From UBA7672 sp031419455 (lineage in GTDB: Bacteria; Pseudomonadota; Alphaproteobacteria; Caulobacterales; Hyphomonadaceae), in contig JANOKS010000176.1 in assembly GCA_031419455.1 (NCBI GenBank), positions 4,908 through 68,907 of the forward strand: a stretch of 64,000 nucleotides of DNA, read 5' to 3'. The notes below the pieces were generated by a model. That model searched no databases, had not been told where the DNA came from, and was given only the letters and a program-made list of their open reading frames with translations. The position numbers and the translations under genes were made by a program. Within the stretch, counting starts at the first letter, position 1; every line of letters starts with the position of its first letter. This document shows, one piece after another, positions 7,987 to 15,090 of this stretch.

Positions 7987-8043
7987 GGTGACGTCCGGAA
8001 TGCGCTGCCGGACAACGCAATATGCCTGCGAACGGGGCAATGT

Positions 8044-9228
8044 TCAAGAATTCGGGCCCTGCGCAAGTGCGCCGGCGGATTCCGCTGCGGGTTCGGCCGA
8101 AACAATCTCCACCGGCGGGGTGGGGGGTAGCGGCGGCGCCATGCCGGCAGGCAGGACGCCCAGCCCCCAGGCGGCGCGTTTCACATCGTCGAGGCCGATC
8201 TGTTCGAGCGCCGGGGCGTGGAGAACCATCATCGGCCCGCCGCGCGGGGCGGCGCGGCCGAGGCGGGTTTTGGGGTTCCAGACGCTGTGGAGGTCGAGCG
8301 CCATCTCGTCATTCCACTCCTGCGCGAACAGGCAGACGCCGGGTACGCGGGCGGCGGCGGCCAGATGCATCGGACCGGTATCGCCGCCGATCGCCAGCAG
8401 GGCGCGCTCGGACAGGGTGGCCAGCTGGAACAGGTCGGTCCGTCCGATGATGCTCTTGGCGCGCGGTTCCTTGCGCTGGATCTGGGCGCCGATGTCGCCC
8501 TCGGCCTTGCCGCCGAGGATCACCGGCGTGACGCCGTGGTTGGCGAACCACGCAGCGAGGCCGATGAAACGATCGACCGGCCAGCGCTTTTCGGGATGCT
8601 CCGCGGAGGATCCGGGAATCATCAGCGCATAGGGACCGTTGAGGCCGAAGAAAGCCGGCTGGAAGCGCGGCGGATCGCGGAAGGCCGGGCGGACCCAGTC
8701 GAGACTGGGCGCCAGATCCTGGCCGATAAACCAGCCGGTGGGGTCGCCCGGCGGCTTGGGCCCAAGGCCGGCATGGACCAGCTGCTCGGCGAGCCGGTCG
8801 AAATTGTGCATCTCGGCCCGCTCGGGGTTGATGTGCTGGTGCGAGGCGCCCTTGGCGGCGCCCGACCAGAGCGGTTTCTTGCCGGTGAGGCCGACATAGT
8901 ATTGCGCGGTCCGGTCGTTGTTCTGGAAGTCGTAGACCATGTCGTAATTGGCGGCGCGCAGGCGGCGGATCAGGTCGGTGCGGCCCTTGATGTCGCGCGG
9001 GCGGCCGTCGGCCTCGACGATGTCGAAATAGGGACAGGCCTTGGCGAAGGCTTCAAAGGGTTCGGTCGTCAGGAGCGTGATGCGCGCCGACGGGTGGGTT
9101 GCCCGGACCACGCGCATTGCGCCGAGCGCCTGCATGAAATCGCCGAGCGCGCCGAGCTTGATGACCAGCACCCGGCGCAGCGTGTCGCCGGGATTCGGGG
9201 GCGGGGTGTAGGTGTCCAGTAGGCTCAT
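8044..9228 (-). CDS. Glycosyltransferase family 9 (heptosyltransferase-like)
   Basis: 394 residues. The N-terminal half starts RRVLVIKLGALGDFMQALGAMRVVR, the GT9 opening also found in ADP-heptose:LPS heptosyltransferases. The C-terminal half has LLAIGGDTGPMHLAAAARVPGVCLF, the nucleotide-sugar binding signature (D-T-G-x-M-H), and PGSSAEHPEKRWP. It probably adds a sugar to lipopolysaccharide core or another cell-surface glycan at the inner face of the membrane; donor and acceptor cannot be told from sequence. A Pro-rich, low-complexity tail of about 40 residues follows the domain. Its ATG overlaps the TGA of the GT4 gene by 4 nt, so the two are translationally coupled. Confidence 0.85.
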   Translation of the reverse strand: MSLLDTYTPPPNPGDTLRRVLVIKLGALGDFMQALGAMRVVRATHPSARITLLTTEPFEAFAKACPYFDIVEADGRPRDIKGRTDLIRRLRAANYDMVYDFQNNDRTAQYYVGLTGKKPLWSGAAKGASHQHINPERAEMHNFDRLAEQLVHAGLGPKPPGDPTGWFIGQDLAPSLDWVRPAFRDPPRFQPAFFGLNGPYALMIPGSSAEHPEKRWPVDRFIGLAAWFANHGVTPVILGGKAEGDIGAQIQRKEPRAKSIIGRTDLFQLATLSERALLAIGGDTGPMHLAAAARVPGVCLFAQEWNDEMALDLHSVWNPKTRLGRAAPRGGPMMVLHAPALEQIGLDDVKRAAWGLGVLPAGMAPPLPPTPPVEIVSAEPAAESAGALAQGPNS

Positions 9229-10385
9229 CGGGGCTGACCCATGAGACTTTCATAGACTGCAAGCGTCGCCTTCTGAAGCGCAGATGTTGTAAAGCGCTCA
9301 CGGACTCGTCGGAGCGCCGCCTCGCCCATGACGCGCCGGCCGTCTGCGCCCATGCCCAGAAGCTGCGCCATGGCTGCGGCGAGGGCTTCCGGATTGGCGG
9401 GCGGGACGATGAGGCCGGTTGCGCCGTCCACGATGATCTCGCCCTGCGCGCCGATGCTGGAGCCGATAGCGGGAACCGCCATTGCGCCCGCTTCCGCCGC
9501 AACCCGGCCGAACGCCTCGGGTTGATTGGAGGGCGCGATCACGATGTCGGCGAGGGCGAAGGCGGCGGGCATGTCGTCGCAATGCCCTACCATCATTACC
9601 TGTCCGTCAAGACCGGCGGCGGAAATCAGGCCGCCGAGTTCCTGCCTGTAGCCGTCGCGCCCCTGTGCGTCGCCAACGAACAGCATGCGCCAGGCGCCGG
9701 TTCCTTGCGTCTTCAGGATGGCGGCGGCGGCGATCGCTTCGCGATGGCCTTTCCAGCCGGTGAGGCGGGCGGGGAGGAGGATGGTCGCGCCGGGCGCCGG
9801 CAGCAGTTTCCAGGATTTCAGCAGGGCGTCCTTGCGTTCCAGCGATATGGCGCCGGGAGAAAACTTTGCAATGTCGACGCCGCGATGGATGGTGACGATC
9901 CGGCCGTTAGCCCATGGGTGTTCGGCGAGGATGTGCCGGGCCGTGAAGTCGGAATTGGCGATCACTCGATCTCCGCGCGCCATCACCGAATTGTAGAGAC
10001 GCTTGAGACGGCCCTTTGCGCTGTAGACGCCGTGATAGGTGGTGACGAAGGGAAGCGTCATCCGGCGCGCCGCCCAGAGAGCGCTCCATGCCGGGGCGCG
10101 GGAGCGGGCGTGGATGAGGTTGACCTTTCGCTCGGCTGCGATCTTCGCAAGCACGCCGGCGTTGGTGCGGATGGCGAGCGGGCTCTTGGTTGGCAAATTG
10201 TCGATGCGGATCAGTTCACCGCCTGCCCGGGCGAGCTCGCCCTCGAGGCGGCCGCCCTTGCTGGCGACCAGCGATTTGGCGCCCGCTGCCGTCAGCGCCT
10301 CGGTCACTTCGATGGCCGTGCGTTCGGCCCCGCCGGCGGCGAGGTGAGGGATGACCTGCAGGATCGTGGCCCCGCTCAGCGGCAA
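9225..10385 (-). CDS. Glycosyltransferase family 4
   Basis: 386 residues, GT-B fold. N-terminal signature ILQVIPHLAAGGAERTAIEVTEAL (acceptor side, GGAER), middle RLTGWKGHREAIAAAAIL, and the EX7E-type donor site in PEAFGRVAAEAGAMAVPAIGS. GT4 enzymes are retaining glycosyltransferases of LPS, exopolysaccharide or glycolipid synthesis. It precedes and overlaps the GT9 gene, forming a two-gene operon for a cell-surface glycan. No flippase, polymerase or sugar-nucleotide genes are nearby. Confidence 0.85.
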   Translation of the reverse strand: MPLSGATILQVIPHLAAGGAERTAIEVTEALTAAGAKSLVASKGGRLEGELARAGGELIRIDNLPTKSPLAIRTNAGVLAKIAAERKVNLIHARSRAPAWSALWAARRMTLPFVTTYHGVYSAKGRLKRLYNSVMARGDRVIANSDFTARHILAEHPWANGRIVTIHRGVDIAKFSPGAISLERKDALLKSWKLLPAPGATILLPARLTGWKGHREAIAAAAILKTQGTGAWRMLFVGDAQGRDGYRQELGGLISAAGLDGQVMMVGHCDDMPAAFALADIVIAPSNQPEAFGRVAAEAGAMAVPAIGSSIGAQGEIIVDGATGLIVPPANPEALAAAMAQLLGMGADGRRVMGEAALRRVRERFTTSALQKATLAVYESLMGQPR

Positions 10386-10462
10386 GCGTGATTCCCCGTG
10401 CGATCCCCCGGGCGTCCAATAGTCGCTTTTCAGTCAGGCGCAAACCGGGGAGAACGGGAGCC

Positions 10463-11239
10463 ATGACAAACGCTGCAGCGGAATTTCTCGATGTGGACGG
10501 GGCGAGGATCGCCTACCGTCGAAGCGCGGGCGATCCGGACAAGGCCGGGGTCGTGTGGCTGGGCGGGTTTCACTCCGACATGCTGGGCGAGAAGGCTTCT
10601 GTCCTTCATGCGAAGTGCTGCGAGGCGGGGCGGGCTTTCGTGCGGTTCGACTATCTCGGGCATGGCGAGAGCAGCGGCGACTTCGCCGAGGGAACGATCG
10701 GCCGCTGGCGCTCGGATGCGCTGGCGGTGATCGACCGGCTCACGACAGGTCCGCTGGTTCTGGTCGGATCATCGATGGGCGGATGGATGGCGCTGCTGGC
10801 GGCGCCCGCGCGACCGGAGCGGGTGAAGGGACTGGTGCTGCTCGCGCCGGCGCCGGACTTCACCGACAAGCTGATGTGGGCGTCGTTCGATGAAAGTCAA
10901 AGGCGGCAGATCATGGAGCAGGGCTTCTGGATGCGGCCGTCGGACTACGATCCCGCCGGCTATCCGATCACGCGCGACCTGATCGTCGAGGGGCGGGAGT
11001 GGAATGTCCTCGATGGCGAGATTGGTATCGATGTGCCTGTGCGCATCCTGCAGGGTGGTCTCGACGCGGATGTGCCTTGGACGCACTCGCTGGACCTGGC
11101 GGACAAGCTGCGGTCGCAGGATGTGGTGTGGTCATTGGTGAAGGATGGCGACCACAGGCTGTCGCGGCCGCAGGATATTGCGCGGATGGTGGGGGTGGTT
11201 TTGGGGTTGGCGGGCGAGGTGGATGGGCTGCGTGGCTGA
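10463..11239 (+). CDS. Alpha/beta hydrolase (ABHD10-like serine hydrolase)
   Basis: 258 residues from ATG, placed just after a purine-rich GGGAG; an in-frame upstream ATG would add 25 basic residues not typical of the family. The nucleophile motif is VGSSMGGWMALL (GxSxG), the oxyanion and cap region has GFHSDMLGEKA and FDYLGHGESSGDF, the acid is Asp in GGLDADVPW and the catalytic His is in DGDHRLS. The pattern resembles the ABHD10/carboxylesterase group that cleaves esters or acyl thioesters; the natural substrate is unknown. Divergent from the GT4 gene with a gap of 77 nt. Confidence 0.8.
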   Translation: MTNAAAEFLDVDGARIAYRRSAGDPDKAGVVWLGGFHSDMLGEKASVLHAKCCEAGRAFVRFDYLGHGESSGDFAEGTIGRWRSDALAVIDRLTTGPLVLVGSSMGGWMALLAAPARPERVKGLVLLAPAPDFTDKLMWASFDESQRRQIMEQGFWMRPSDYDPAGYPITRDLIVEGREWNVLDGEIGIDVPVRILQGGLDADVPWTHSLDLADKLRSQDVVWSLVKDGDHRLSRPQDIARMVGVVLGLAGEVDGLRG

Positions 11240-11466
11240 GCGACTGGAAGCCGCCGGAAGTCGTCGTTTGGCCGCCTGAGCCTGCAGGGCGAGCTGTTTC
11301 ATAGCTGCCGACGCGACGACCAGCTTATCAGCATGTCCGAGCCTTCATATTCTTGCCAGCCGGCCCCCGTCGCACGGCAAGGTGGGCAGTACGGATGTTC
11401 CATGATATCGGAGCGACGTGATCCCGCTTGGCTAGGCCATGGCGGGGCAGCGATGGAGAGTTTCAA

Positions 11467-11700
11467 ATCGTACAGATCGTGGTCCGGGACAACAATGTCG
11501 ACCAGGCGTTGAAGGCGCTCAAGAAGAAGATGCAACGCGAGGGCGTCTTCCGGGAAATGAAGGCCCGCACGGCTTACGAGAAGCCATCCGAGGCCAAGGC
11601 GCGTCGGAAAGCCGAGTCCATCCGCCGGGCGCGGAAACTGGCCCGCAAACGCGCCCAGCGCGAAGGCCTCCTCCCGAAGCCGGTCTCCACCCGGACCTAG
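11467..11700 (+). CDS. rpsU: 30S ribosomal protein S21, apparent AUC start
   Basis: 77 residues. VQIVVRDNNVDQALKALKKKMQREG is the S21 N-terminus and YEKPSEAKARRKAESIRRARKLARK the basic C-terminal helix. S21 sits near the anti-Shine-Dalgarno end of 16S rRNA. S21 normally begins (M)VQI..., and the codon in the Met position is ATC, preceded by GGAGAG with a 6-nt spacer. The only ordinary start codon in frame is a TTG at 11428, after an in-frame TGA; it would add 13 unusual residues and lacks a well-placed ribosome binding site. I therefore prefer AUC, though TTG remains possible. Confidence 0.85.
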   Translation: MVQIVVRDNNVDQALKALKKKMQREGVFREMKARTAYEKPSEAKARRKAESIRRARKLARKRAQREGLLPKPVSTRT

Positions 11701-11897
11701 AGCCGGATCGCCGGTTGCATGAATGCCGGCGCTAAGTGGGCGATCATGGCCGGCACGACCAGAACTCCGAAAATGAAAATGCGCCGGCGCTGGGTCTTCT
11801 CCTGCGCCGCATGCTCGCGCAGCATCTCGACTTCGTCGGCCAGGCGGTCTTGCTCTTCCTCGTCGAAAAGCCGGACGCGAGCGGCGTGCTTCCTCAG
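11697..11897 (-). CDS. Small single-span membrane protein, possible CUG start
   Basis: Not preceded by any ATG, GTG or TTG at full length, so it is easily missed. Reading leftward from a CTG that lies 5 nt after a strong GGGGAGG, the frame gives 66 residues: a charged helix (RLFDEEEQDRLADEVEMLRE), a basic patch (QRRR), one membrane helix (IFIFGVLVVPAMIAHLAP) and a short tail ending AIRL. The charge-then-TM pattern and the clean ribosome binding site argue that it is real; the opposite frames are Ser/Arg-rich shadow. An internal ATG at 11825 would give 42 residues that still contain the helix. Its stop codon overlaps that of rpsU (CTAG shared by both strands). Family unknown. Confidence 0.55.
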   Translation of the reverse strand: MRKHAARVRLFDEEEQDRLADEVEMLREHAAQEKTQRRRIFIFGVLVVPAMIAHLAPAFMQPAIRL

Positions 11898-11944
11898 TCT
11901 TCCCTCCCCGAACGATGGCTGAACTCACCGCCCATTGTGGTCAT

Positions 11945-12781
11945 TCAGCTCCAGACTGCCTTGCGCAGGCAATCCGGCAACCCCTCGCGATAAGTCGGAA
12001 ACCGCGGTCGCCAGCCCAGCGCCGCCTTGGTGCGGGCGTTCGAGACGCGCTTGCATTCGGCATAGAAGCGCTGGGCCATTGGGGAGAGGTTGGCGTCTTC
12101 GATGTTGACCGCGGGCGGCGGGGCGATGCCGAGGAGGTCGGCTGCGTAGGTGAGGACGTCGTCGGCGGGGGCGGGTTCGTCGTCGCAGATGTTGAAGGCG
12201 CCGGTGGCGGGGTTTGCGATTGAGAGTTCGAGGGCGCTGGCGATGTCGGCGACGTGGGCGCGGGAGAAAAGCTGGCCCGGTTTCACGATGCGTCTTGCGC
12301 CGGGCTCCTTCACGCGCTCGATCGCCGAGCGGCCGGGGCCGTAGATGCCGGGGAGGCGGAAGGTGCGGGCGCCGGTTGTGGCCCACTGCGCTTCGGCGGT
12401 GGCGCGGTTTGTGGCTTCTCGGCTTTGCGGGTTGAGGGGCGTTTCCTCGAAGGCCCAGCCGCCGGCGAGGTCGCCATAGACGCCGGTGGTGGAGAGATAG
12501 CCGATCCAGCTAGCTGTCGCGGCGAGATGGCTGAAGCTGCGGAAGACGGGGCAGCCATTGTCGTCGGGCGGGACGGAGATGAGCCAGGCTGCGCCCGGCT
12601 GCGGAACGATCTCGGCGCCGGGCCAGATGTGGATGGTGCGGCCTTCGGCGCGGAGAGGTTGGGCGGACGATTCGCTGCGGACCGTTCCCGCGCAAGCCCA
12701 GCCTTTGCCTGCGAGATTGCGGGCGAGTTCGGCTGCGACATAGCCGAAGCCGAATGCGAAGAGCTGAGTTGCGGCCGCCAT
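11945..12781 (-). CDS. SDR-family NAD(P)-dependent epimerase/dehydratase (YeeZ-like)
   Basis: 278 residues from an ATG giving MAAATQLFAFGFGYVAAELARNL, with the Rossmann glycine motif GFGYVA. Further marks are LSTTGVYGDLAGGWAFEETPLNP (active-site region with Tyr), FRLPGIYGPGRSAIERV and FSRAHVADIASALELSI. This is the atypical extended SDR group represented by YeeZ; the substrate is not known. The frame stays open far upstream, but the extra 270 residues are antisense to the next gene. It lies just upstream of the small membrane protein in the same direction. Confidence 0.8.
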   Translation of the reverse strand: MAAATQLFAFGFGYVAAELARNLAGKGWACAGTVRSESSAQPLRAEGRTIHIWPGAEIVPQPGAAWLISVPPDDNGCPVFRSFSHLAATASWIGYLSTTGVYGDLAGGWAFEETPLNPQSREATNRATAEAQWATTGARTFRLPGIYGPGRSAIERVKEPGARRIVKPGQLFSRAHVADIASALELSIANPATGAFNICDDEPAPADDVLTYAADLLGIAPPPAVNIEDANLSPMAQRFYAECKRVSNARTKAALGWRPRFPTYREGLPDCLRKAVWS

Positions 12782-12853
12782 GATCTCGCCTTGTCCTCTG
12801 GTGTAGGGCTTAGGGCCCTCGCGTCCTGAGGGCCAGCCTGGAACGATCCCGCG

Positions 12854-13552
12854 ATGCGCTATCTGCTTGTTGCGTCTCTTGTCCTTGCCGCCGCCGCACC
12901 TGCATTCGCGCAGACGGAGAAGGCGCGGCTGGAACAGTGTATCGAGAAGATCGATCGCGACGCGGAGGGCGCCTATCAGGACGGGCTGAGCTGGCAGGCG
13001 ATTGGCAATCCGCCGGCCGCCCGGCAATGCACGGCGCTGGCGCTGATCGCGCTGGGCGAGGAGGCGGAGGGAGCTGCTCGGCTTGAGGAGCTTGCGAATG
13101 CGCCGGATGCAGGCGGCGCGGAAATGAGGGCGGTCTATCTCGCCCAGTCGGGAAATGCCTGGCTGATGGCGGGGATGCCGGCGGAGGCGGTGGTGACGCT
13201 GACCAATGCGCTGAAGCTGCGGCCGGGCGATGGCGAATTGTTCAAGGACAGGGCGCGGGCGCACGTCACGCTGAAGCAGTGGACCGACGCCGGCGATGAT
13301 CTCGACAGGGCGATCATCCAGTCGGCGGGCGATGCAGAAGCGTTCCGGATGCGCGGGCATGTGCGGCTGAAACAGAACCGGCTCGGCGAGGCCTGGCAGG
13401 ATGTGCAGGAGGCGATGAAGCTGGCGCCGCAGGATGTGAATGTGGTGGTTCTGCGAGGCGATGTGCGCGAGGCCATGCGGATGCAGGGGCTGGAAGATCC
13501 GGCGGGGCTGGAACAGGCGCTGGAACCGCGCGCGCGGATCGTGGGGAATTAG
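12854..13552 (+). CDS. Exported TPR-repeat protein
   Basis: 232 residues. The signal peptide MRYLLVASLVLAAAAPAFAQ (AFA-Q cut site) leads to a mature protein built of helical hairpins. At least two canonical tetratricopeptide units are visible: AWLMAGMPAEAVVTLTNALKLRPGDGELF and AFRMRGHVRLKQNRLGEAWQDVQEAMKLAPQD. TPR domains are protein-binding scaffolds; the partner is unknown. Two early cysteines may form a disulfide. Confidence 0.8.
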   Translation: MRYLLVASLVLAAAAPAFAQTEKARLEQCIEKIDRDAEGAYQDGLSWQAIGNPPAARQCTALALIALGEEAEGAARLEELANAPDAGGAEMRAVYLAQSGNAWLMAGMPAEAVVTLTNALKLRPGDGELFKDRARAHVTLKQWTDAGDDLDRAIIQSAGDAEAFRMRGHVRLKQNRLGEAWQDVQEAMKLAPQDVNVVVLRGDVREAMRMQGLEDPAGLEQALEPRARIVGN

Positions 13553-13609
13553 GCGCGCGGACGCTACCCCTGCCGCGGGGCGGCGGGGTTGGATGGTCAT
13601 GCGCGCGCG

Positions 13610-14059
13610 TTATGGGCGCGCCTGCATTTCACGCACCAGCGTTGTCATTCCCGACGCGTCCTTCGACAGCCTCAGGATAAACAGCGCGCGCGGGTACCCG
13701 GGAGTCGGGTGTGGCGACGGTGCATGTGGCCCCTGGGTTCCGGCTTGCACGCTTCGCGTGCGTCCGGAATGACAGGGTGGTGGATGTGGCGACACCAACC
13801 GAGTCATTCTCGGCACAAGGCCGAGAATGACGCCGTGGGTGGGTTTGGTTCCTTGAGATGAAATGCCGGACGTCGCCTGGGGCAGAGCGGAGATACCGGA
13901 CTGCGTGTGCCAATCACGCTGTCCTTGTCTCCGCCACATCTGAAGCGTTGTCGCGACGCCTTGCACGAGGCTCACGCACAGCATCAGCACCGCGTCGATC
14001 CAGCGATCGAGAGGCGGCGGGGTTCCGAGTCCGTTTGATGCGGTTCGTGCTCGTGTCAT
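13610..14059 (-). CDS. Putative protein driven by the TTTGGGGGAAA promoter element (copy 1)
   Basis: A 149-codon frame starting at the ATG that lies 7 nt after a TATAAT box. The first 50 or so residues look protein-like (LDRWIDAVLMLCVSLVQGVATTLQMW, one possible membrane helix, then basic). From about residue 65 the frame runs into the dispersed palindrome cluster (HGVILGLVPRMT-type repeat translation), so the 3' part is probably not an original coding sequence. It may be a decayed gene or a short gene extended by repeat insertion. No Shine-Dalgarno sequence is present, consistent with a leaderless message. Confidence 0.35.
   Translation of the reverse strand: MTRARTASNGLGTPPPLDRWIDAVLMLCVSLVQGVATTLQMWRRQGQRDWHTQSGISALPQATSGISSQGTKPTHGVILGLVPRMTRLVSPHPPPCHSGRTRSVQAGTQGPHAPSPHPTPGYPRALFILRLSKDASGMTTLVREMQARP
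13637..13850. repeat. Cluster of dispersed intergenic palindromes
   Basis: Contains GTTGTCATTCCCGACGCG, then GTGGCCCCTGGGTTCCGGC followed by a GCACGCTTCGCGTGC hairpin and CCGGAATGAC, then TCATTCTCGGC facing GCCGAGAATGA. The module GTGGCCCCTGGGTTCC ... GGAATGACAG recurs at 24685-24797, so this is a dispersed repeat family. These palindromes fill most of the gap between the TPR gene and mtgA and run into the end of the putative minus-strand frame here. Confidence 0.75.
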
Positions 14060-14210
14060 GCGGGCCATTATAGCTGCGCATTTACCCCCGCCGATCCTGT
14101 GCCTCTGTTTCCCCCAAATTTTTGAGGGAAGTGGTTGAAATCACGGGCGAAGATTTTTGAGTTTCCCCCAAATCGTGACAACGAGTTTCCCCCAAACTCG
14201 GCGCCGATTC
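14057..14210 (-). promoter_or_regulatory. TTTGGGGGAAA iteron promoter element, copy 1
   Basis: Read on the minus strand: GGCGCCGAG, iteron TTTGGGGGAAA (14196-14186), TCGTTGTCACGA, a second iteron (14172-14162), a 43-nt spacer, a third iteron (14118-14108), a 35-nt conserved block with CAGAGGCACAGGATC and GCGGGGGTAAATG, then TATAAT (14072-14067) and, 7 nt later, ATG (14059-14057). A second copy in the opposite orientation lies at 63770-63923 with every one of these spacings identical. TCGT-N4-ACGA between the first two iterons is an imperfect palindrome. It looks like a regulated promoter with a protein-binding array, not a mobile element: only the iterons, ends and spacings are conserved. Confidence 0.7.
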
Positions 14211-14229
14211 GGGGCGTGACGGTTCCGGA

Positions 14230-15090
14230 TCAGGGACCGACCACGCACGTATCGAGGCCGTCGCGCTTGACCATCGCCATCAGCGACTGGATGCGGGTGT
14301 TGCGGCGGCCGGTGGCGTACTGGCCGGTGACTTTCCAGCGGTTGGGGCTAGGGAGGACGGCGGCGAGGGAGGCGGCCTGTCTTGGCGTGAGGTCTTTCGC
14401 GGAGACGTCGAAGCGTTCTTGCGCTGCCTGTTCGACGCCGTAGATGCCATCGCCCCATTCGGCGACGTTGAGATAGGTCTCCATGATGCGCGGCTTGGAC
14501 CACATCCATTCCACGTTGGCGGTGAAGTACGCTTCGAGGCCTTTGCGGAACCAGCCACCGCCATTCCAGAGGAAGACGTTCTTGGCGGTCTGCTGCGAGA
14601 TGGTGGACGCGCCGCGCAGGTCGCCGCCGTTTTCGGCCGCCTGCATCGCCTTCTGGATTTCCTTGATGTCGAAGCCATCGTGCGTGCAGAAGTTCTGGTC
14701 TTCGGATGCGATGACCGCGCGCACGAGGTGGGGCGAGATGTCTTTCAGGTCGACCCAGGTGGAGCGGACCTCGATGCCCTTCATCGCCATGCCGGCCATG
14801 TTGATGGTGGGCGGCGGGCCGGTCCAGCCAATGGCGAAGACGGCAGCCAGGCTGAGCGCGATGAAGCCGCCGCCAAGGAGCCCGGTCCAGATGAGAAAGC
14901 CGACGAGGATGCGGCGCCAGAGCGGCTTTTCGTAGGAGTATCGCTCGCCCTGCGGGATGATGGCTGCTCGCCAACGGCTGAGCACGCCGCCGGTCTCGCC
15001 TGCGGGACGCGCCGGTTCGGGATTGCCGTCGGATTGCGACTGGCTGGCCGCGTCAGACCCCGGCGGCTGGTCTGGCTTCTCGTCCAGCAT
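14230..15090 (-). CDS. mtgA: Monofunctional biosynthetic peptidoglycan transglycosylase
   Basis: 286 residues from the ATG giving MLDEKPDQ. A polar N-terminal tail (about residues 1-45) is followed by one membrane helix (LVGFLIWTGLLGGGFIALSLAAVFAIGW) and a GT51 domain facing the periplasm. Catalytic Glu is in VIASEDQNFCTHDGFD; other GT51 marks are GASTISQQTAKNVFLW and ETYLNVAEWGDGIYGVEQAA. It polymerises lipid II into glycan strands without a transpeptidase domain, as MtgA does. The frame extends 44 codons upstream without sense. It overlaps the 3' end of queG by about 38 nt, so the two are probably co-transcribed. Confidence 0.93.
   Translation of the reverse strand: MLDEKPDQPPGSDAASQSQSDGNPEPARPAGETGGVLSRWRAAIIPQGERYSYEKPLWRRILVGFLIWTGLLGGGFIALSLAAVFAIGWTGPPPTINMAGMAMKGIEVRSTWVDLKDISPHLVRAVIASEDQNFCTHDGFDIKEIQKAMQAAENGGDLRGASTISQQTAKNVFLWNGGGWFRKGLEAYFTANVEWMWSKPRIMETYLNVAEWGDGIYGVEQAAQERFDVSAKDLTPRQAASLAAVLPSPNRWKVTGQYATGRRNTRIQSLMAMVKRDGLDTCVVGP

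Noticed and set aside
7974..8105. ATG start for infC at 8105
   Set aside because: Adds 44 unrelated residues and no ribosome binding site; the ATC with AAGGAG fits better.
11428..11466. TTG start for rpsU
   Set aside because: Poor ribosome binding site spacing and unusual residues; kept only as an alternative to AUC.
12782..13600. N-terminal extension of the epimerase frame
   Set aside because: It is antisense to the TPR gene and the SDR start with GFGYVA is at the internal ATG.
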